Origin: Urophycis tenuis
Lineage: Eukaryota; Chordata; Actinopteri; Gadiformes; Phycidae
NCBI GenBank assembly: GCA_036785325.1
Contig: JAXIVH010000070.1
Location: 124,001 to 188,000, forward strand
Direction of reading: 5' to 3'
DNA length: 64,000 nucleotides
Of the stretch, positions 13,784-32,057 are shown one piece after another. Each line of letters starts with the position of its first letter. Position 1 is the stretch's first letter. The position numbers and the translations under genes are program-made. The notes below the pieces were generated by a model. The model was not told where the DNA came from. It saw only the letters and a list, made by a program, of their open reading frames with translations, and ran no database searches.

Positions 13784-16700
13784 CTCAAACATGTGCATGT
13801 ATCTAAGGTTTTCTTCTTGTGTTGGGCTTGAATGGGGAAGCCTAAGGTCTAAGATGGTGTTGACTCTCCATCCAGGAACCATTCATCTGAACTCAGCCAA
13901 CGATGCCTGGTACAGCGCCCTGAAGGAGTCCATCAAACAGCAGCAGATGCAGGGTGTCTGGGTTTCTGAAGGGAAGGTACATACAGGTTTATAGTTACAT
14001 ATCATGTTAATTAAGAGGATATAATATATGGATCCATTCATCGCTGTCGGTTGACATGATTATGAATCAATTAATTCATTAAGTCATATTTTTTTGTATC
14101 CACAAGAATCCACCAAATCATTTCAATATAGTGAATATTAAAATGATGAAATGGACTTGGTTTTGAATGTGTAATACTGAACATGCAAGCACAAGCACAA
14201 CCACATCCTTTGTTTACTGAGTATTTTAAGCTGATGCAGCCTGTGGCTTTGCTTGAAAGCAGGTACACTCCGCTAGACTCACTTTACCACAGTGAAAACA
14301 AGCCCCATTGTAGAACTGCAGAAGCTGCTGTGATATGTTTGATTTATTTTACTTGATGCTATACATTTGACTTTATGTTTGGGACTTTAAGTTTGGGACT
14401 TTATAAAGCACACTGACGAACATGGGGGAACTTCACCAGCCACTAATATCAGCAGACAAACCTATTTGTTACAGACTAAAAAAATATGCATGACTTCTGC
14501 AAACCAAAAATGTATATCAGTATAATCTTATATCATATTTATCAACATGTTGGTAAAAAAAGACTACTAAAATGACATTTTCACTTGATTGCACGTTTTG
14601 CGCCCCTGAAACCCATTTTTGCTTCATTGTCTTTTATGTCATCATTATTAACTTTCCTCCCACTTTCACTGGTGTCTGTCTGACTCCACTAACCACATGC
14701 TGATATTGATGTTTGCTAGTGGTGCTCTTTCTATTTTCTTTTTATATTTTTTTGCTGAATCTACTCTGTCTATCTGTCTGTACGTCCATTATGTCAACCC
14801 AAGATCCATCATGTGTCTTTTTTTAGTTGGAGCGGATAGAGACTGAGTTGGACTGCCCCGATGTGGAGCTTGTGTCCTACCTGTCCGGCATGTCCACAGA
14901 CTACCTGAGTGTCGACGGCCAGCAGGCCTCGGACGTCGCCGCCCACCGGGGGCCCTGTGGCCACGGCCAGCCTGACACCGACCTGTTGAACCATTGCCCC
15001 CGGCCGCCCCTGACTCACGTCTCAGCCATGAGCCAAGTGCTGTCCCAGGAGGTCAGTAAGCACAAGAAACACGCCGTACTACGGACCAACTTGAACGTAA
15101 CGTAAGCCTTTCATTATGGCGTTTGGTGAAACGGTGAAACTACAGAGTCCTTCGTCAGGGTCAAGCCCTCCCCCCCCCCCCCCCCAAAAGGGATCTGCAG
15201 GCAGTGTTTTGTCTTTTGGTCACGGGTTCGATTCTGGGTAAAACTAAGGCGGTGCCGTTGGATCGCGGGGTGTTGGATGATGTTCGCCATCAGCAAGCTC
15301 TCAAACCGATCGCTCGGTCCATTCCAGGAGTTAAACCGCTGGATGAACGATGCGCCAACAAATCAAATGCGACAAAACCTTTTCGCTTGCGCTCATAAAT
15401 AGTCTCACACATTCATCCTGTTCCAGCTGATATACACGTGCGGCACGGACACCTTGAACGCAGCAGTTCAAAGTAGTTTGCTGTGATGAAAGCGACGCTG
15501 GCACAATCTGGCCCCGTGGTGCGTGTGACCATGGCTGTATTATGAAAACGTGGGCAAGATTCAACGCGCATGTTTAAAAAACCACTCAACCACTCATGTG
15601 CTGGAGACTTTCTTTAGAATTTGGTGATGCGGCAAATTATCTATGACAAATGAAGTTAGAATGAGTCATGTCCTTTTTTTTATGATCATTGTTTCTTGGT
15701 TCTAATTGAAATGCAAATATGCAAAATAGCCTATGCAAATAGGCACTTAACTTTTACATGATGCATTTATTTGTTATACTTCACAGAGGCTTTTAAGTTT
15801 CGTCCTTAACCATTTGAGTCCTGCCCCTTCCCCCTGCGAGTGAATGAATCCATCCCACTTTTGTAGACTCAAAATTAAAAAGTTAGTTAAAATTAGTATT
15901 GTACATACAGGCACCAATTGTACAGCTATTGTAAAGTCAGTAAAGCTAATATTCTGTTGCATGTCCTTGGCCATTTACCCTCAATCAGCTGCATTTGGTT
16001 GACATAACAAAACCTCATCTTTTCAGCACGGCCTGTATGTTTTCAATTGGTTCAATGGTTTGATGTTATCCTGAAGATTTCTGAGGTAATTCCGATGTAA
16101 CTTCATTATTCTGGCCGCCTTCTGCAATGCACCATTTCCGCTGGCAGCAAAACAACCCCAGTGTGTGATTACATCTGACCGTCCAGACCAGGCCATCTCT
16201 CAGCAGACGAAGACTGAGAGGGGATCTTGAATTGTAGCATTATCCCTGGTCTGCTGCAGTGCATTGTACAGTCTCTCACTCCCTACGAACTGTCTGCCTC
16301 TGTACTCCTAACACTGCCTGGAGTGAGAACAATAGGGACATGACAAGAAGAACAACCACAGGGAGAGTAAATATGGAGTTTTGTTGAAAATGTTGCAAAG
16401 TAATATCTGATACGTTACAGAAACTAATATACCCCTATCAAAATCCATCCCTCTCTCTCTCTCTCTCGCTCTAGTCTAAACCCATGTAAATGCCCTCTCT
16501 CTCTCATCTCATTTGGAACGCGCTGTTCCAGGGGTTCTGTGGTGAGATGAGTACATCTGGCAACGATGCAGTAGAGTACGGTACGGCAGAGTGTGACAGT
16601 AGAAGTTTTCTTCCAGACCTTAGCAAAGAGACCACTGTCCCCAGGACTTTGTTCTTACCAACATTTTTTTGATTTTGGGACCCAAAATCAAAAAGAAAGT

Positions 16701-19700
16701 AGCCTTGCCAGGGCCTGAGGAGACATTCCTGATTTCTATTATGCACTTCCTCAGATCTGTACTGAGCTCTTTCGGCTTCTCTAGTGTTTGCGGCTCAATC
16801 TAAAAACCATCCCGATGTATTCAGACATAGCAAAGCTACCCGCTATAGGCAATCCCAAGCTCTTAATACAAAGTTTAGTGGTAAACATTTTATAACTTTC
16901 CACACCACCAAATGTATAATGCCGTATGTACTGTATATTCTTTATATTGTAGATTTTAGCCTGTGTTCTAGAGTTTAGCATGTATTCAGAAGACCTGCAA
17001 TGATTCAAAAAAGAAACTCTCAATTCTATCACAGAAAAACAACGGTTCACAGTTTACGGGATGTAAGTGTGTCTTTTTGTGCAGGTCTTCTACAGATGCA
17101 GTCCAGACTTTGAAAGTTCTCTCAGTAAGATGGCCGCTCAGGACGTTCCCATCCATGCACCTGTCGCACAACCAGATACCACACAGGTAAAGAGAGACAC
17201 AAATGACAAACTGCATATATATACATGTATATATACACCCATTTGCTGACACAAGCAATTGTTGATTTACATTGCAAACCCAAGTGTATAAAGTGGTGAC
17301 ATACACATGAACTTAGCAATCCAGGGTCAGTCAAGGCCAGGCGCTGCAGTCTCCTGCATGGCAGTAAGGCAAGGCAGGGCATGTTGAAAACACACAGGGA
17401 ATCCCCTACAGCTCAAAACATTCTGGCTGTTTGGACTGCACAGACAAAAACAGATATTTGGGTTGGCGCGTCATGTTGCGTGCAAAGTTGGAATAATTCC
17501 AACTTTAGGGTTAGGGAATTATTCCCCGTCCCGCAAGGTCGGGCACATGGCCTCTTCCCTGGGGGAATTTGCCATGGTGCTTTTGGAGTGGGTCAGACAT
17601 GGTGTCTGACCATGCCCCGAGTGAGCACGCCCTCACAGTGGGGTTTCAGAGGATTTGTAGTATTTGTTAAAAGAAATTTCAATTCAAGTTAAAAAAGAAC
17701 AACATTCGTTAACATTGATAAACATTGATGAAGAAAGCTCTTATTTTGAAGCGGCTATTCATTCATGTCAAACAGATAAACACTTATTGAGTATTGAGGG
17801 GGAGACTAACCGCTACCCTTTATATATCGACTTTCAGGTGCAGTTGGCTCTGGGAGAGGAGGTTGAGCTTGGATCACTTCCCAGCCACTCGCATCACTGC
17901 GTGCTCCAGGACCTCCACCTCTCCGACAGCCCCACCTACAGCTACAAGTATGTGTCCAGCAACGGCAGCAGCACCCCCGACTTCCACTCGGCCAGCCCGC
18001 CGCCGCCACCGCCGCCGGCCGCCTTCCCGGCGTCCTCCCGGTTCAGCTCGGCGGAGGGCGTGGCGTCCCCCGGCCCGGCTGGTGGCGGCTCTCCCGCTCG
18101 CCCGGACGTCCCCAGGCGGCGCTCCGTCTCCGTGGACGGCCACGCCGCCACCGCGGAGCTCCGGCGGCGAGACGAGGGGGAGAAGGGGGGCCGGAGGCGC
18201 AGCCGCGCCGAGGAGCCGCTGACGCAGTCCTTCCTGGGGAAGATACAGGCGTTTGAGAGGATGGATCACCTGGCCCGCGCTCAGAGGATACAGGAGCTGC
18301 AGGAGGCTCGCAACGCCAGAGTCAGTTTGTGAAGTGTGGGGGGGGGGGGGGGGGGGGGGGGGCGTACAGTGATGTGTAGGGTTGTCATCAACTCCCTGAG
18401 GCGTTGATCAGAAAATATAGAAAGTTACTATCATGGCCACATATTCTCATTTGGCAACATGAAATTGTTGATCAATGACCAATTGAACATCCTAATGGTA
18501 ATATCACCATAACTAATGTCACTATAACTAATATCACTATAACTATTGCCTAAGTACTAGTGTAGGCCTGCTCTCAGGGCCCGTGTCCAGCCTTTTTTTG
18601 TGCAGCCGCTCAAATAGTAAACGGCCTACTGACACCCTCAGGGCCGTGTCCACATGGCTTAGTCTTGTTCTGGCTGAGGATTGCTGGCCGGGATGAAGCA
18701 CTTGTTCACTGAGAGGCAAACACCCTGCATTCGTTTTGCTACAGTAAGAATGTCACCAGAACAAGTTTCAAGCATTCCATTCGCTCGGTTAACCATTGCT
18801 AGTATATAACAGGTCTGGCTAAGTGCCAAGTTACAAAGAGTGATTATAAAGTGCCAAATAAAGTGAACAGCGAGGAAACCAGGTGGCACTAGGCAACCAT
18901 CACACCGTCATGTCATACATACAATACGATATGTTGTCATGAGAGAAAACGAATGCAGGGTGTTTGCCTCTCAGTGAACAAGCGTTTCAACACGGTCAGC
19001 CCTCCTCGGCCAGACCAAGACTAAGCCATGTGGACACGGCCCTGAGGGTGTCAGTAGGCCGTTTAGCATTTACATGTTAAGATCAATTAAATGTTATTCT
19101 ATTCATTAACAATTTCAAGCATTCGGCATCGATTCTCTAGCAAGCGAATGTTGCATCTTACAGCAGCTCAGGTACGGCAGAGAACAGATGAATTTGAACA
19201 TGTGCTGATTCTGTGCATAGAACTGTTGTTTTGTTTTTTTCCCCCCTAACGATTTTTGCTTATCTGCAGCTGGAGATGGCTCAGAACGCCCAAGACATTT
19301 ACTCTGTGCCTCTGAAGACCCCTAAGCTGGAGCTGAACCCCACACAGCCTTCATGGTAGGCCAACTGCTGCAGGACAGCTCTTGCAAAAAAAAAAAAATT
19401 GACCAGTGAGTTTTGTGACGGAAAACACAAACCAAAAAACGTTTTTTTTTTTTTTTTCATTTTTGCATTTCATTTCATTTCATTTGCAAACGTTGTGTTT
19501 GTTTTGTTGCGACGTCACCCCAGTCTGCGTGGTGTTCTTCCACCCACAGGGCTTCAGATGGGTCCGGTGTACGGCACACCTCCGGGTCCGGCCAGCGCCG
19601 CTGAGTAGTGCATGGCGGCCCTGAGAATGAGGCGCCTACATCTCTATATGTATATACAGTATATACGTCCATTTAGTTGTATAGGCAAAGCAAGTTGAAG

Positions 19701-20749
19701 TTACACAGCACCATACAAACACAAGGCCGCTCATAGTGCTGTACAAAGGAAGAAATAGCAAAGAACTTTAAAGCACATGCAAAGACATACTAAATCAATT
19801 TAAAGGAGATATGTAAAATTACAAAAAATAGTATATATACTATTTTTTTATATATTTTTATATTATATATATGAAAGATGTTACGAGAATAAATGTAGCG
19901 CCAATATACACATTTAATCAAAAGCTGCAGCAAAACAAAATGTTTTGAGCCCTGATTTGAAAGAGAACAGTGTTGAGGCAGACCTCACATGTTCTGGAGG
20001 TTTGTTCCAGATGTGCGGCGCAGATAGAAGCTGCTTCACCAACGCTGGGCTGCAGCCGTGGGGACAGTGAGCAGGCCAGCGCTTCATGACCTGAGAGCTC
20101 TAGTGGGCTCATGACACACATCAGAGATGTGTTTTGGTCCTCCTCGGTTTAGTGCTTCAGAAAGCATTAGAGATGTCGAAGTGCGGTGATCTTACTGTGA
20201 TCTGCTTTCTAAGTCTCGGTGATAAACCCTAACAGCAGCACTCTAGATGGCCTATACGTTGGAGCTGTCTAACAGGTTTAGGGACGTACTAGTGCAGCCT
20301 ACTGACATTTAAAGCATGGATCTGTTTTTGAAGTCTTGAGGACTTGTTTGCACAGGAAATTGGACCTCTATGAAAGCATTCCATGTTGTCTGGATAATGG
20401 ACAGCGGAAGAAGCACCCATAAATGGCACTGATCGGAAATCCTTCCCTCGGAGGCTACCTTGTCCAATTCTTCAAATCACTGTAGCTCACCTACCGTTGT
20501 TCACGTCTGCAGCGGCTTTATGTAAAGATTGAGTGAGTGGGAGGTTCCCATGTGTCTGTGTGTTCCACCAGGTCCTCTTCTGATCCTGAGCCACTGTCAT
20601 CTTCACCCTTGACTCTGTCTCACCCGGAGGCCCTCCACCGTCCGCACACGGACGGCGAAGACCAACACCACTCTTGGCTGGCTAAATGCATCATGCAAAA
20701 TTATAATGCTGTACATTCTCCCAATAATTTTCATTTTACAGAACTCTAG
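1091..20749 (+). CDS. tjp2: tight junction protein 2 (ZO-2), 3' part of the gene, 14 exons
   Basis: Membrane-associated guanylate-kinase scaffold that links claudin/occludin junctions to actin. Exons read in frame at 1091–1196, 3457–3607, 4057–4165, 4560–4779, 5061–5251, 5750–5845, 6176–6255, 6551–6761, 13876–13976, 14827–15051, 17085–17186, 17838–18320, 19270–19355 and 20572–20749, all with GT/AG borders and matching phases (778 residues plus stop). In order: a Ser-rich linker; PDZ3 (3457–4165, with GDSLGLRLAGG); SH3 (4560–4779, with DSFFIRTHFEYE and LGNWLAVRVG); a U5 linker; the guanylate-kinase-like domain (5750–13976, with RPVVLFGPIAD and HALLDVTPKA); an acidic/variable region; a Pro-rich stretch (17990–18020); then a block with MDHLARAQR and ELQEARNAR that is diagnostic for ZO-2 rather than ZO-1 or ZO-3. 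The protein ends in TEL, a class I PDZ ligand. PDZ1 and PDZ2 lie upstream of the window. The a/b fish paralogue cannot be decided here. Confidence 0.93.
1197..3456 (+). other. tjp2 intron with a CpG-richer patch
   Basis: No exon is recognised. Bases about 1740–2150 are clearly richer in CpG and G/C than the surroundings and include CCAAT-type and TATAAA-like strings (near 1913 and 2148). This could be an old repeat or an internal promoter; there is nothing to decide between them. Confidence 0.3.
3337..3405. repeat. (TA)n microsatellite
   Basis: About 35 uninterrupted TA units about 50 bp before the acceptor of the first PDZ3 exon of tjp2. Confidence 0.9.
5252..5590. repeat. (GT)n microsatellite beginning at a tjp2 splice donor
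   Basis: Imperfect (TG)n of about 340 bp with GGGTG and GTGCACATG interruptions. Its first GT is the donor of tjp2 exon 5061–5251 (exon end ...CGGGAAG, then GTGTGTGTG). Long apparent frames in this block (Val-Cys or His-Thr repeats) are translations of the repeat. Confidence 0.93.
6755..7830. repeat. 46-bp minisatellite, about 23 copies, seeded on a tjp2 exon end
   Basis: The unit reads GGTCGGTGTGACAGCC, then a short CA tract, then TGGACATCACTAG and TTCACT. The first copy is the end of exon 6551–6761 plus its donor (TTCACAG, then GTCGGTGTG), and later units mostly read TTCACTG before GTCGGTGTG. CA-tract length and single bases vary between copies. Confidence 0.93.
8005..8427 (-). repeat. 3' LTR of the endogenous retrovirus
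   Basis: 423 bp, TG...CA, near-identical in direct orientation to 12802–13222. It abuts the polypurine tract on the internal side, which identifies it as the 3' LTR of a − strand element. Confidence 0.93.
8428..8440 (-). promoter_or_regulatory. polypurine tract for plus-strand priming
   Basis: On the − strand reads AAAAGGGGGGAAT immediately before the 3' LTR, the expected position for retroviral plus-strand priming. Confidence 0.85.
8663..9395 (-). pseudogene. retroviral env remnant, frame-shifted
   Basis: Two frames overlap at about 8808–8893. The upstream one (8808–9395) is Cys-rich with several N-glycosylation sequons (NVT, NCS, NNT), like a surface or ectodomain piece. The downstream one (8663–8893) has one strong membrane segment (begins PLILCVVVTFLLL) followed by a Ser/Asp-rich tail, like a transmembrane C-terminus. 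The frame changes near the AACAAAATG at about 8895, and the N-terminal part is not present. Called env from position, sequons and membrane anchor; exact family not assigned. Confidence 0.6.
9420..10385 (-). pseudogene. retroviral protease and pol remnant
   Basis: An open frame of about 320 codons starting without an obvious ATG, in the same frame as gag but separated from it by several stops. It carries the aspartic protease motif VDSGATHSVI near its start. The later part has no recognisable reverse transcriptase motif and is interrupted by a short dispersed repeat (about 9746–9815). The frame ends just before the env remnant, so most of pol is missing. Confidence 0.75.
9746..9815 (+). repeat. 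short dispersed repeat inserted in the retrovirus
   Basis: Begins with (GACA)n, then TACTTTAATGATCCCTGAGG, and ends with a doubled AAATTGCATTGTG. It shares its first part with the repeats at 53625–53852 and 58717–58925. The surrounding protease/pol frame stays open through it. Confidence 0.65.
10596..12137 (-). CDS. gag: retroviral Gag polyprotein
   Basis: 513-residue frame with no internal stop. It begins MGSKNS, a consensus N-myristoylation start expected of a matrix domain. It has a Pro-rich central part (around residues 140–210), a capsid-like middle with no exact family match made, a Lys/Glu-rich helix near residue 435, and one CCHC zinc knuckle near the C-terminus (C-FL-C-GQRG-H-WKCD-C). 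It ends shortly after the knuckle. The intact frame fits the high LTR identity. The protein is an old animal-virus remnant in a host intron; whether it is expressed is unknown. Confidence 0.85.
   Translation of the reverse strand: MGSKNSVEVGPPVGPIVDVMRRKYGDKSLKYLNVWTAEFGFPKGGSLSLKNISILDEKLKGKELEMRRKKKIYIKKFEIMEDQNECFQMWKGEAETRNRKTMQKQLPFSCENVETTEKQNSDTQRTPDSQISSLFSQLAALKLDPDLDGNTPTHPSAPPPYNTATPSKRREIDSTMPRQKTSSGAAHCAPDVSIPPQGPTTNPPSPIAHRLHQPHQDKAFNMLMVEVSGPEGATWLFRPWTSADITAASQHLPNPTTSGKMFAEQFSTFCQEFKPTMNELKSLLITKMKPTDWQKIAGKFPQADIRCKHITWEHESNVHYRDVVRLLCDAFTQAFPIKVNMEKVNACKQKDNEDPDEYLTRLTEVFNTYSGFQLPDGFNNIRQMWEIHLCNCFLSGLKPDIASAVKSSCIGWNDAYMSELRRHAIHAYDQILSKKKEKEETTQKELHLAAITMYNTVREHGQPDHEYRGRGRRVRHRFERKPPRDACFLCGQRGHWKCDCPKNSPSTPVDKSD
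12190..12520 (-). repeat. tandem hairpin repeats in the retroviral leader
   Basis: Between primer-binding site and gag. A 35-bp unit (containing GGTTACTTCGTTTAAGG and AACAAGTAACAAAGACC) occurs three times in a row and twice more within a longer unit of about 120 bp. Each segment is a small inverted repeat: GTTACTT/AAGTAAC, TCGCTTTGT/ACAAGCGA or AATCACTT/AAGTGATT. The position fits a packaging or translation-control leader, but no function is shown. Confidence 0.8.
12781..12798 (-). promoter_or_regulatory. primer-binding site, tRNA-Leu type
   Basis: On the − strand starts TGGTGTCAGAAGTGGGAT, three bases after the 5' LTR. This complements the 3' end of a tRNA-Leu (...ATCCCACTCCTGACACCA) with one mismatch. 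Confidence 0.85.
12802..13222 (-). repeat. 5' LTR of the endogenous retrovirus
   Basis: 421 bp direct copy of 8005–8427, adjacent to the primer-binding site. Any viral promoter here would fire against tjp2 transcription. Confidence 0.93.
13738..13780. repeat. (CA)n microsatellite
   Basis: Uninterrupted CA run about 95 bp before the acceptor of tjp2 exon 13876–13976. Confidence 0.9.
13977..14826 (+). other. tjp2 intron, nothing recognised
   Basis: A/T-rich intron without a repeat or exon that I recognise. Confidence 0.5.
15052..17084 (+). other. tjp2 intron
   Basis: Contains a poly-C run (about 15170–15185) and a CT-rich tract (about 16452–16505). No exon seen. Confidence 0.5.
18339..18362. 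repeat. poly-G run
   Basis: About 24 G, starting 19 bp after the donor of tjp2 exon 17838–18320. Confidence 0.9.
18619..19066. mobile_element. foldback (inverted-repeat) element, MITE-like
   Basis: Two arms of about 120 bp (about 18619–18740 and 18945–19066) are near-perfect reverse complements. They share AAACGGCCTACTGACACCC, GTGTCCACATGGCTTAGTCTT and GAGAGGCAAACACCCTGCATT. A spacer of about 200 bp contains no frame. A shorter related motif lies just upstream (about 18572–18590). Confidence 0.8.
19685..20150. repeat. probable dispersed fish repeat
   Basis: In the tjp2 intron before the last exon. Wording such as GTTCTGGAGGTTTGTTCCAG resembles fragments common in fish genomes, but I cannot name the family. 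Confidence 0.35.
20572..20749 (+). CDS. tjp2: tjp2 terminal coding exon carrying the PDZ-ligand C-terminus
   Basis: Exon 19270–19355 has a donor GTAGGC inside a TGG codon, and unspliced reading stops one codon later (TAG 19357–19359). The acceptor CCACCAG before 20572 restores TGG and continues with SSSDPEPLSSSP for 59 codons, ending ...HFTEL then TAG (20747–20749). Human ZO-2 follows its PSW with a Ser/Pro-rich tail and ends DTEL, so the layout fits. The tail is otherwise diverged and shorter than in mammals. The splice is inferred from phase, motif and position, not from a transcript. Confidence 0.7.
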
Positions 20750-23700
20750 GGGGAACGCCATCAGATCACATCATCATTAGTATATTAGTATTATGTAAGT
20801 ATTATATAAAACACTTTCATTCATTTCATGTACAGATTACCATTCAAAAATAGGCATTAATACTCAACATTTCCTATCAGACTTATCGACTGTGTTGTAC
20901 TTTTTTTAAACACATACTTTTATTTCTCAATTTTCCAGCGCTATGTGTTTCTATATGTGTGATATTATAAATGGTGGAATGTGATTTTTTTTTTTTTTTA
21001 ATTTTCATCTGAAACATGAGCTCGCTGCATGTTTTCCCCTTACTCATTAATTTAACTCATATAGTTTTCGTCCATAACCCACTGTTCAAAGAAGGCCTCC
21101 GTGGAGACTTTCAATATGAACACTGACCGCACAATATACCCCAGCATTTTGATGTTGAAAAATATTTTTTGTTACAAAAATGAATAATCCAATGCTAAAT
21201 GCAATCTAAAATATATTATGTAACCTATTCCCAATATATTCTCAATATATTTATCTAGATATTCCTTTCCTTATCCTATAGTAAAGTTAAATGGCTGTAA
21301 CTTAAATTTATAATGAATAATACAACATAGTGAAACGATCTTGTAATGGCTACTTCCCATAAAAATCAGCATCAGATATGGCGGTATGGAATCGTTTCGT
21401 CATCCATGGCTCTGAAGAGTGTGTGTGTGTGTGTGTGTGTTTTGTGGTCAGGGGGATGCCCCTTTTTATCTTGAGCCCCTGCCACATAAAATGTATCTGC
21501 ACAACCCTGTAAAGATATTTATCTAATGTATTTATCTAAATAAAATAAAGAGGAAAAATATGTTTAACTCTTTTTGCCTGTAGTTTGCCTGCTCCTTAGC
21601 AGGCATTTATTTAACGTTTGAGGGAGTTGATCATTTTGAGGAAGTGGCTGCCAAGAGTGCAGAAATACGTCTTACAATTCATCAGAAAACAGCGTCATCT
21701 GGAGGTCATTGGATGTTTTGGGAATATCTCAGTTCAAACACGTTTCAAGCATAACCTCCTTGGCTCAAGAGCTTCATATCTGCGAAGCCAGAGACCTCTG
21801 CCTCAGCAGATCCCCCTGACTCCTTCCTCAGCTTCTGATGACTGCCCGTTCCTCTCTGATCTGACCTTGCTGGCCAGGGAGATGTTGTCATGCAGCACCT
21901 CCGTTGTGCGCCTTCCAGTTCAACATCAGAGCGCCGTCTCAAACAGATACCTTGATAAAAACAAAACTGTGCGGTTGAACTTCAACATTTATTCTACTGT
22001 CATTGTTTTTTCTGCATTTTGTAACTGACAAGTATTTTAAAGATTAAAGAGTCCCTATATATAATTTCAAGGTGAATAAAATTTCTGGCAATGGTATTAA
22101 ATGAACTGTATTAAAGAATATCAATCGTTGCAGCTTTTACTGGACTACTGACTCTGCACGTCCCACGGCTGTTGAACCCTTCATGGAAACGGTTGGCCTT
22201 CACGCTACACGCTTACTTGAACGTGACCGATCTTGGCAGTGGACCCTTTTCCCAGAGGCACCATCGAAGGACAAACACGGGTGTTGTTCCTCACACTGGG
22301 TCTGCTGCTTTTATGTGCCAGGCCCCGAAACTGAATACCTCAGTAGTTGAGTCTATTATCCGCACCCAGGTACATTAAAAGAGCAGACTAGAATTAGTGC
22401 TATGAGTGACACCTGTGTTTGTCCTATGGTGATGCTTCTGTGAAAAGGATATTGTAAAGTTATTAGGCAGGGCTTGCACAACCAGTGCAAGAATGTGGTG
22501 GATTTGAATACATCAGAGTCCTTGCTTCCCTTTCCTTTAGTGTTTTTATGTCCTTGGTCTGTTAAGTTACAAAGCTCAAAGGCCTTTCCTTCCTGCTTGG
22601 TCCTCCAAGACTCCAGAGGACCACACAGTCAGGAGCTCAGTGTTATCAGTGCCATGTCGGGAAGACACTGTTGTCGTCAGTGGGAAGGCAGATCCCCTTT
22701 GTGTGGATGTCCAAAGACGAGGTGAAGAATCGGGTTCATTTTTACTGTTCCCTTCATATAACGGAGGTCTGCTTCCTGAAACGGTCACAGTTCACTGCTG
22801 AATTCTCACAGCCTGTATTGTTAGCATCACAACCTCTAAGTATGCTTCATAAGTAGATTCAGTGTAAAACACATAATGTAGCTACTACCAAGTGTCTACC
22901 TAACGTTAGTGTTTTAATGTTTTGGTTAATTAGGCCTCGGCTAACTTGCAACACAATGACATCTTGTGTTCAAATGGTTTATATAGGCCCACCTTTACCT
23001 AAAATTGTGCAGCGGTTTTCCAATCTCAAGATGTTGAAAATGATTGTGTGGAGTTTATGATTTCACAAGCTGTAATGTTACAGCCGCAATACTCTTGTTT
23101 ATCGTGCTCTGACCCACTGTTCTTTCAGTGTGTGTCTTTTACTTAGCCGTGTTACATTGAGGCTGTTATCTATTCAACAGTGTAGCTTTTTAATGAAATA
23201 TACATTAAAAAAAAATACTGAATATTTCCAATAATTATGGACACTTTATATATGTACAAGGTAGATGTAGTACTTTCTTTAAAAACACAATTTGACTGCA
23301 AAATTTTACACATTACATGGATGACCAAATGTGGCCACTGACCACCTCTGATGATCAATCATCTAACCAGTCATTGACCTGGCAGCCAAGTGTGAGGGAC
23401 CCTCACAGGAGGTCTTGGTTGCCCACCATGTCTCACACTCTTGTCTTTTGTCTGAGGTTATAAAGATATGTTTTCCACTTTACCAAATATTAGTTTTGAG
23501 GGCCTCCATGTCATTGTATTTGCCAGCTTTTGGCTGCCACATAATTTAATAGGAGAGCATGGTTTCCTGGGTGACAAGACAAGGATGGATTGGGTTTTTT
23601 TTAATTAACTTACATACATTTGAGCAAAAGCGAAAACGTGCAGTAAAATGTTACATAATGGTGCTTTCATATATAGCTATATATAGATAAAACTAAATGT

Positions 23701-24330
23701 TTGCATCAGCCGTGGCTTGCCATACATGGCATGCGTCTCCCTGCCTCCCTGCAATTCTTCATCCTCCACCGTTGCTTTAAACTTAGGATGGCCACCAATG
23801 TGTCTTCCTGTCTTTGACTTAAAGGTACACCTTTAATTAGGAGAAGGAAGCTTCACAAAATAATTCAGTAATTTAGTTTTTAAGTACAATAGGCTCATTT
23901 TACACTCAAGGCCACAAGGCTCATTTTAGCACATAAAAACTAAAGTGGTCACACGCATGTTACAATGTACACACCAAATTACACAATCACTCCACACTTT
24001 CTGATTGAACTAAGAAAACATACATTACCACTTTGTGGTATTATTGAATTACTTTTTTTTTTTACTTACTCAGCTCCATATTTCTAAACGGTCCAAATGT
24101 TGTTCATGATACAGTAATGTGTTTCCATGTGTATAGATAACAAACAAGGCTGCAGCCACAACTTAGGCCCCAGCTTGACTGGGAAACTGAAATAACAAGG
24201 ACAGGTCCATCCAATTTAGAGTCTGCAACCTTCTCAACTTTCATGTTGTTTAGGATGTGTGTTGGTAGATTAGGGGGGACACAAAAAACTAACAAAAGAA
24301 CTGCCAAAAAACATACAGTAAGGTCAGCAA
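20750..24330. other. convergent 3' regions of tjp2 and apba1
   Basis: No gene between the two stops, only 3.6 kb apart. A/T-rich with a short (GT)n at 21420–21440. It presumably holds both 3' UTRs. Confidence 0.55.
21544..21549 (+). terminator. poly(A) signal candidate for tjp2
   Basis: AATAAA about 800 bp after the tjp2 stop, in an A/T-rich stretch. It is the first canonical hexamer I noticed downstream of the terminal exon on the + strand. Confidence 0.45.

Positions 24331-32057
<7,727 letters not shown>

Noticed and set aside
17806..18269. Antisense Arg/Gly/Ala-rich frames over the tjp2 Pro-rich exon
   Set aside because: Shadows of the G/C-rich coding exon 17838–18320; they have no start context or homology.
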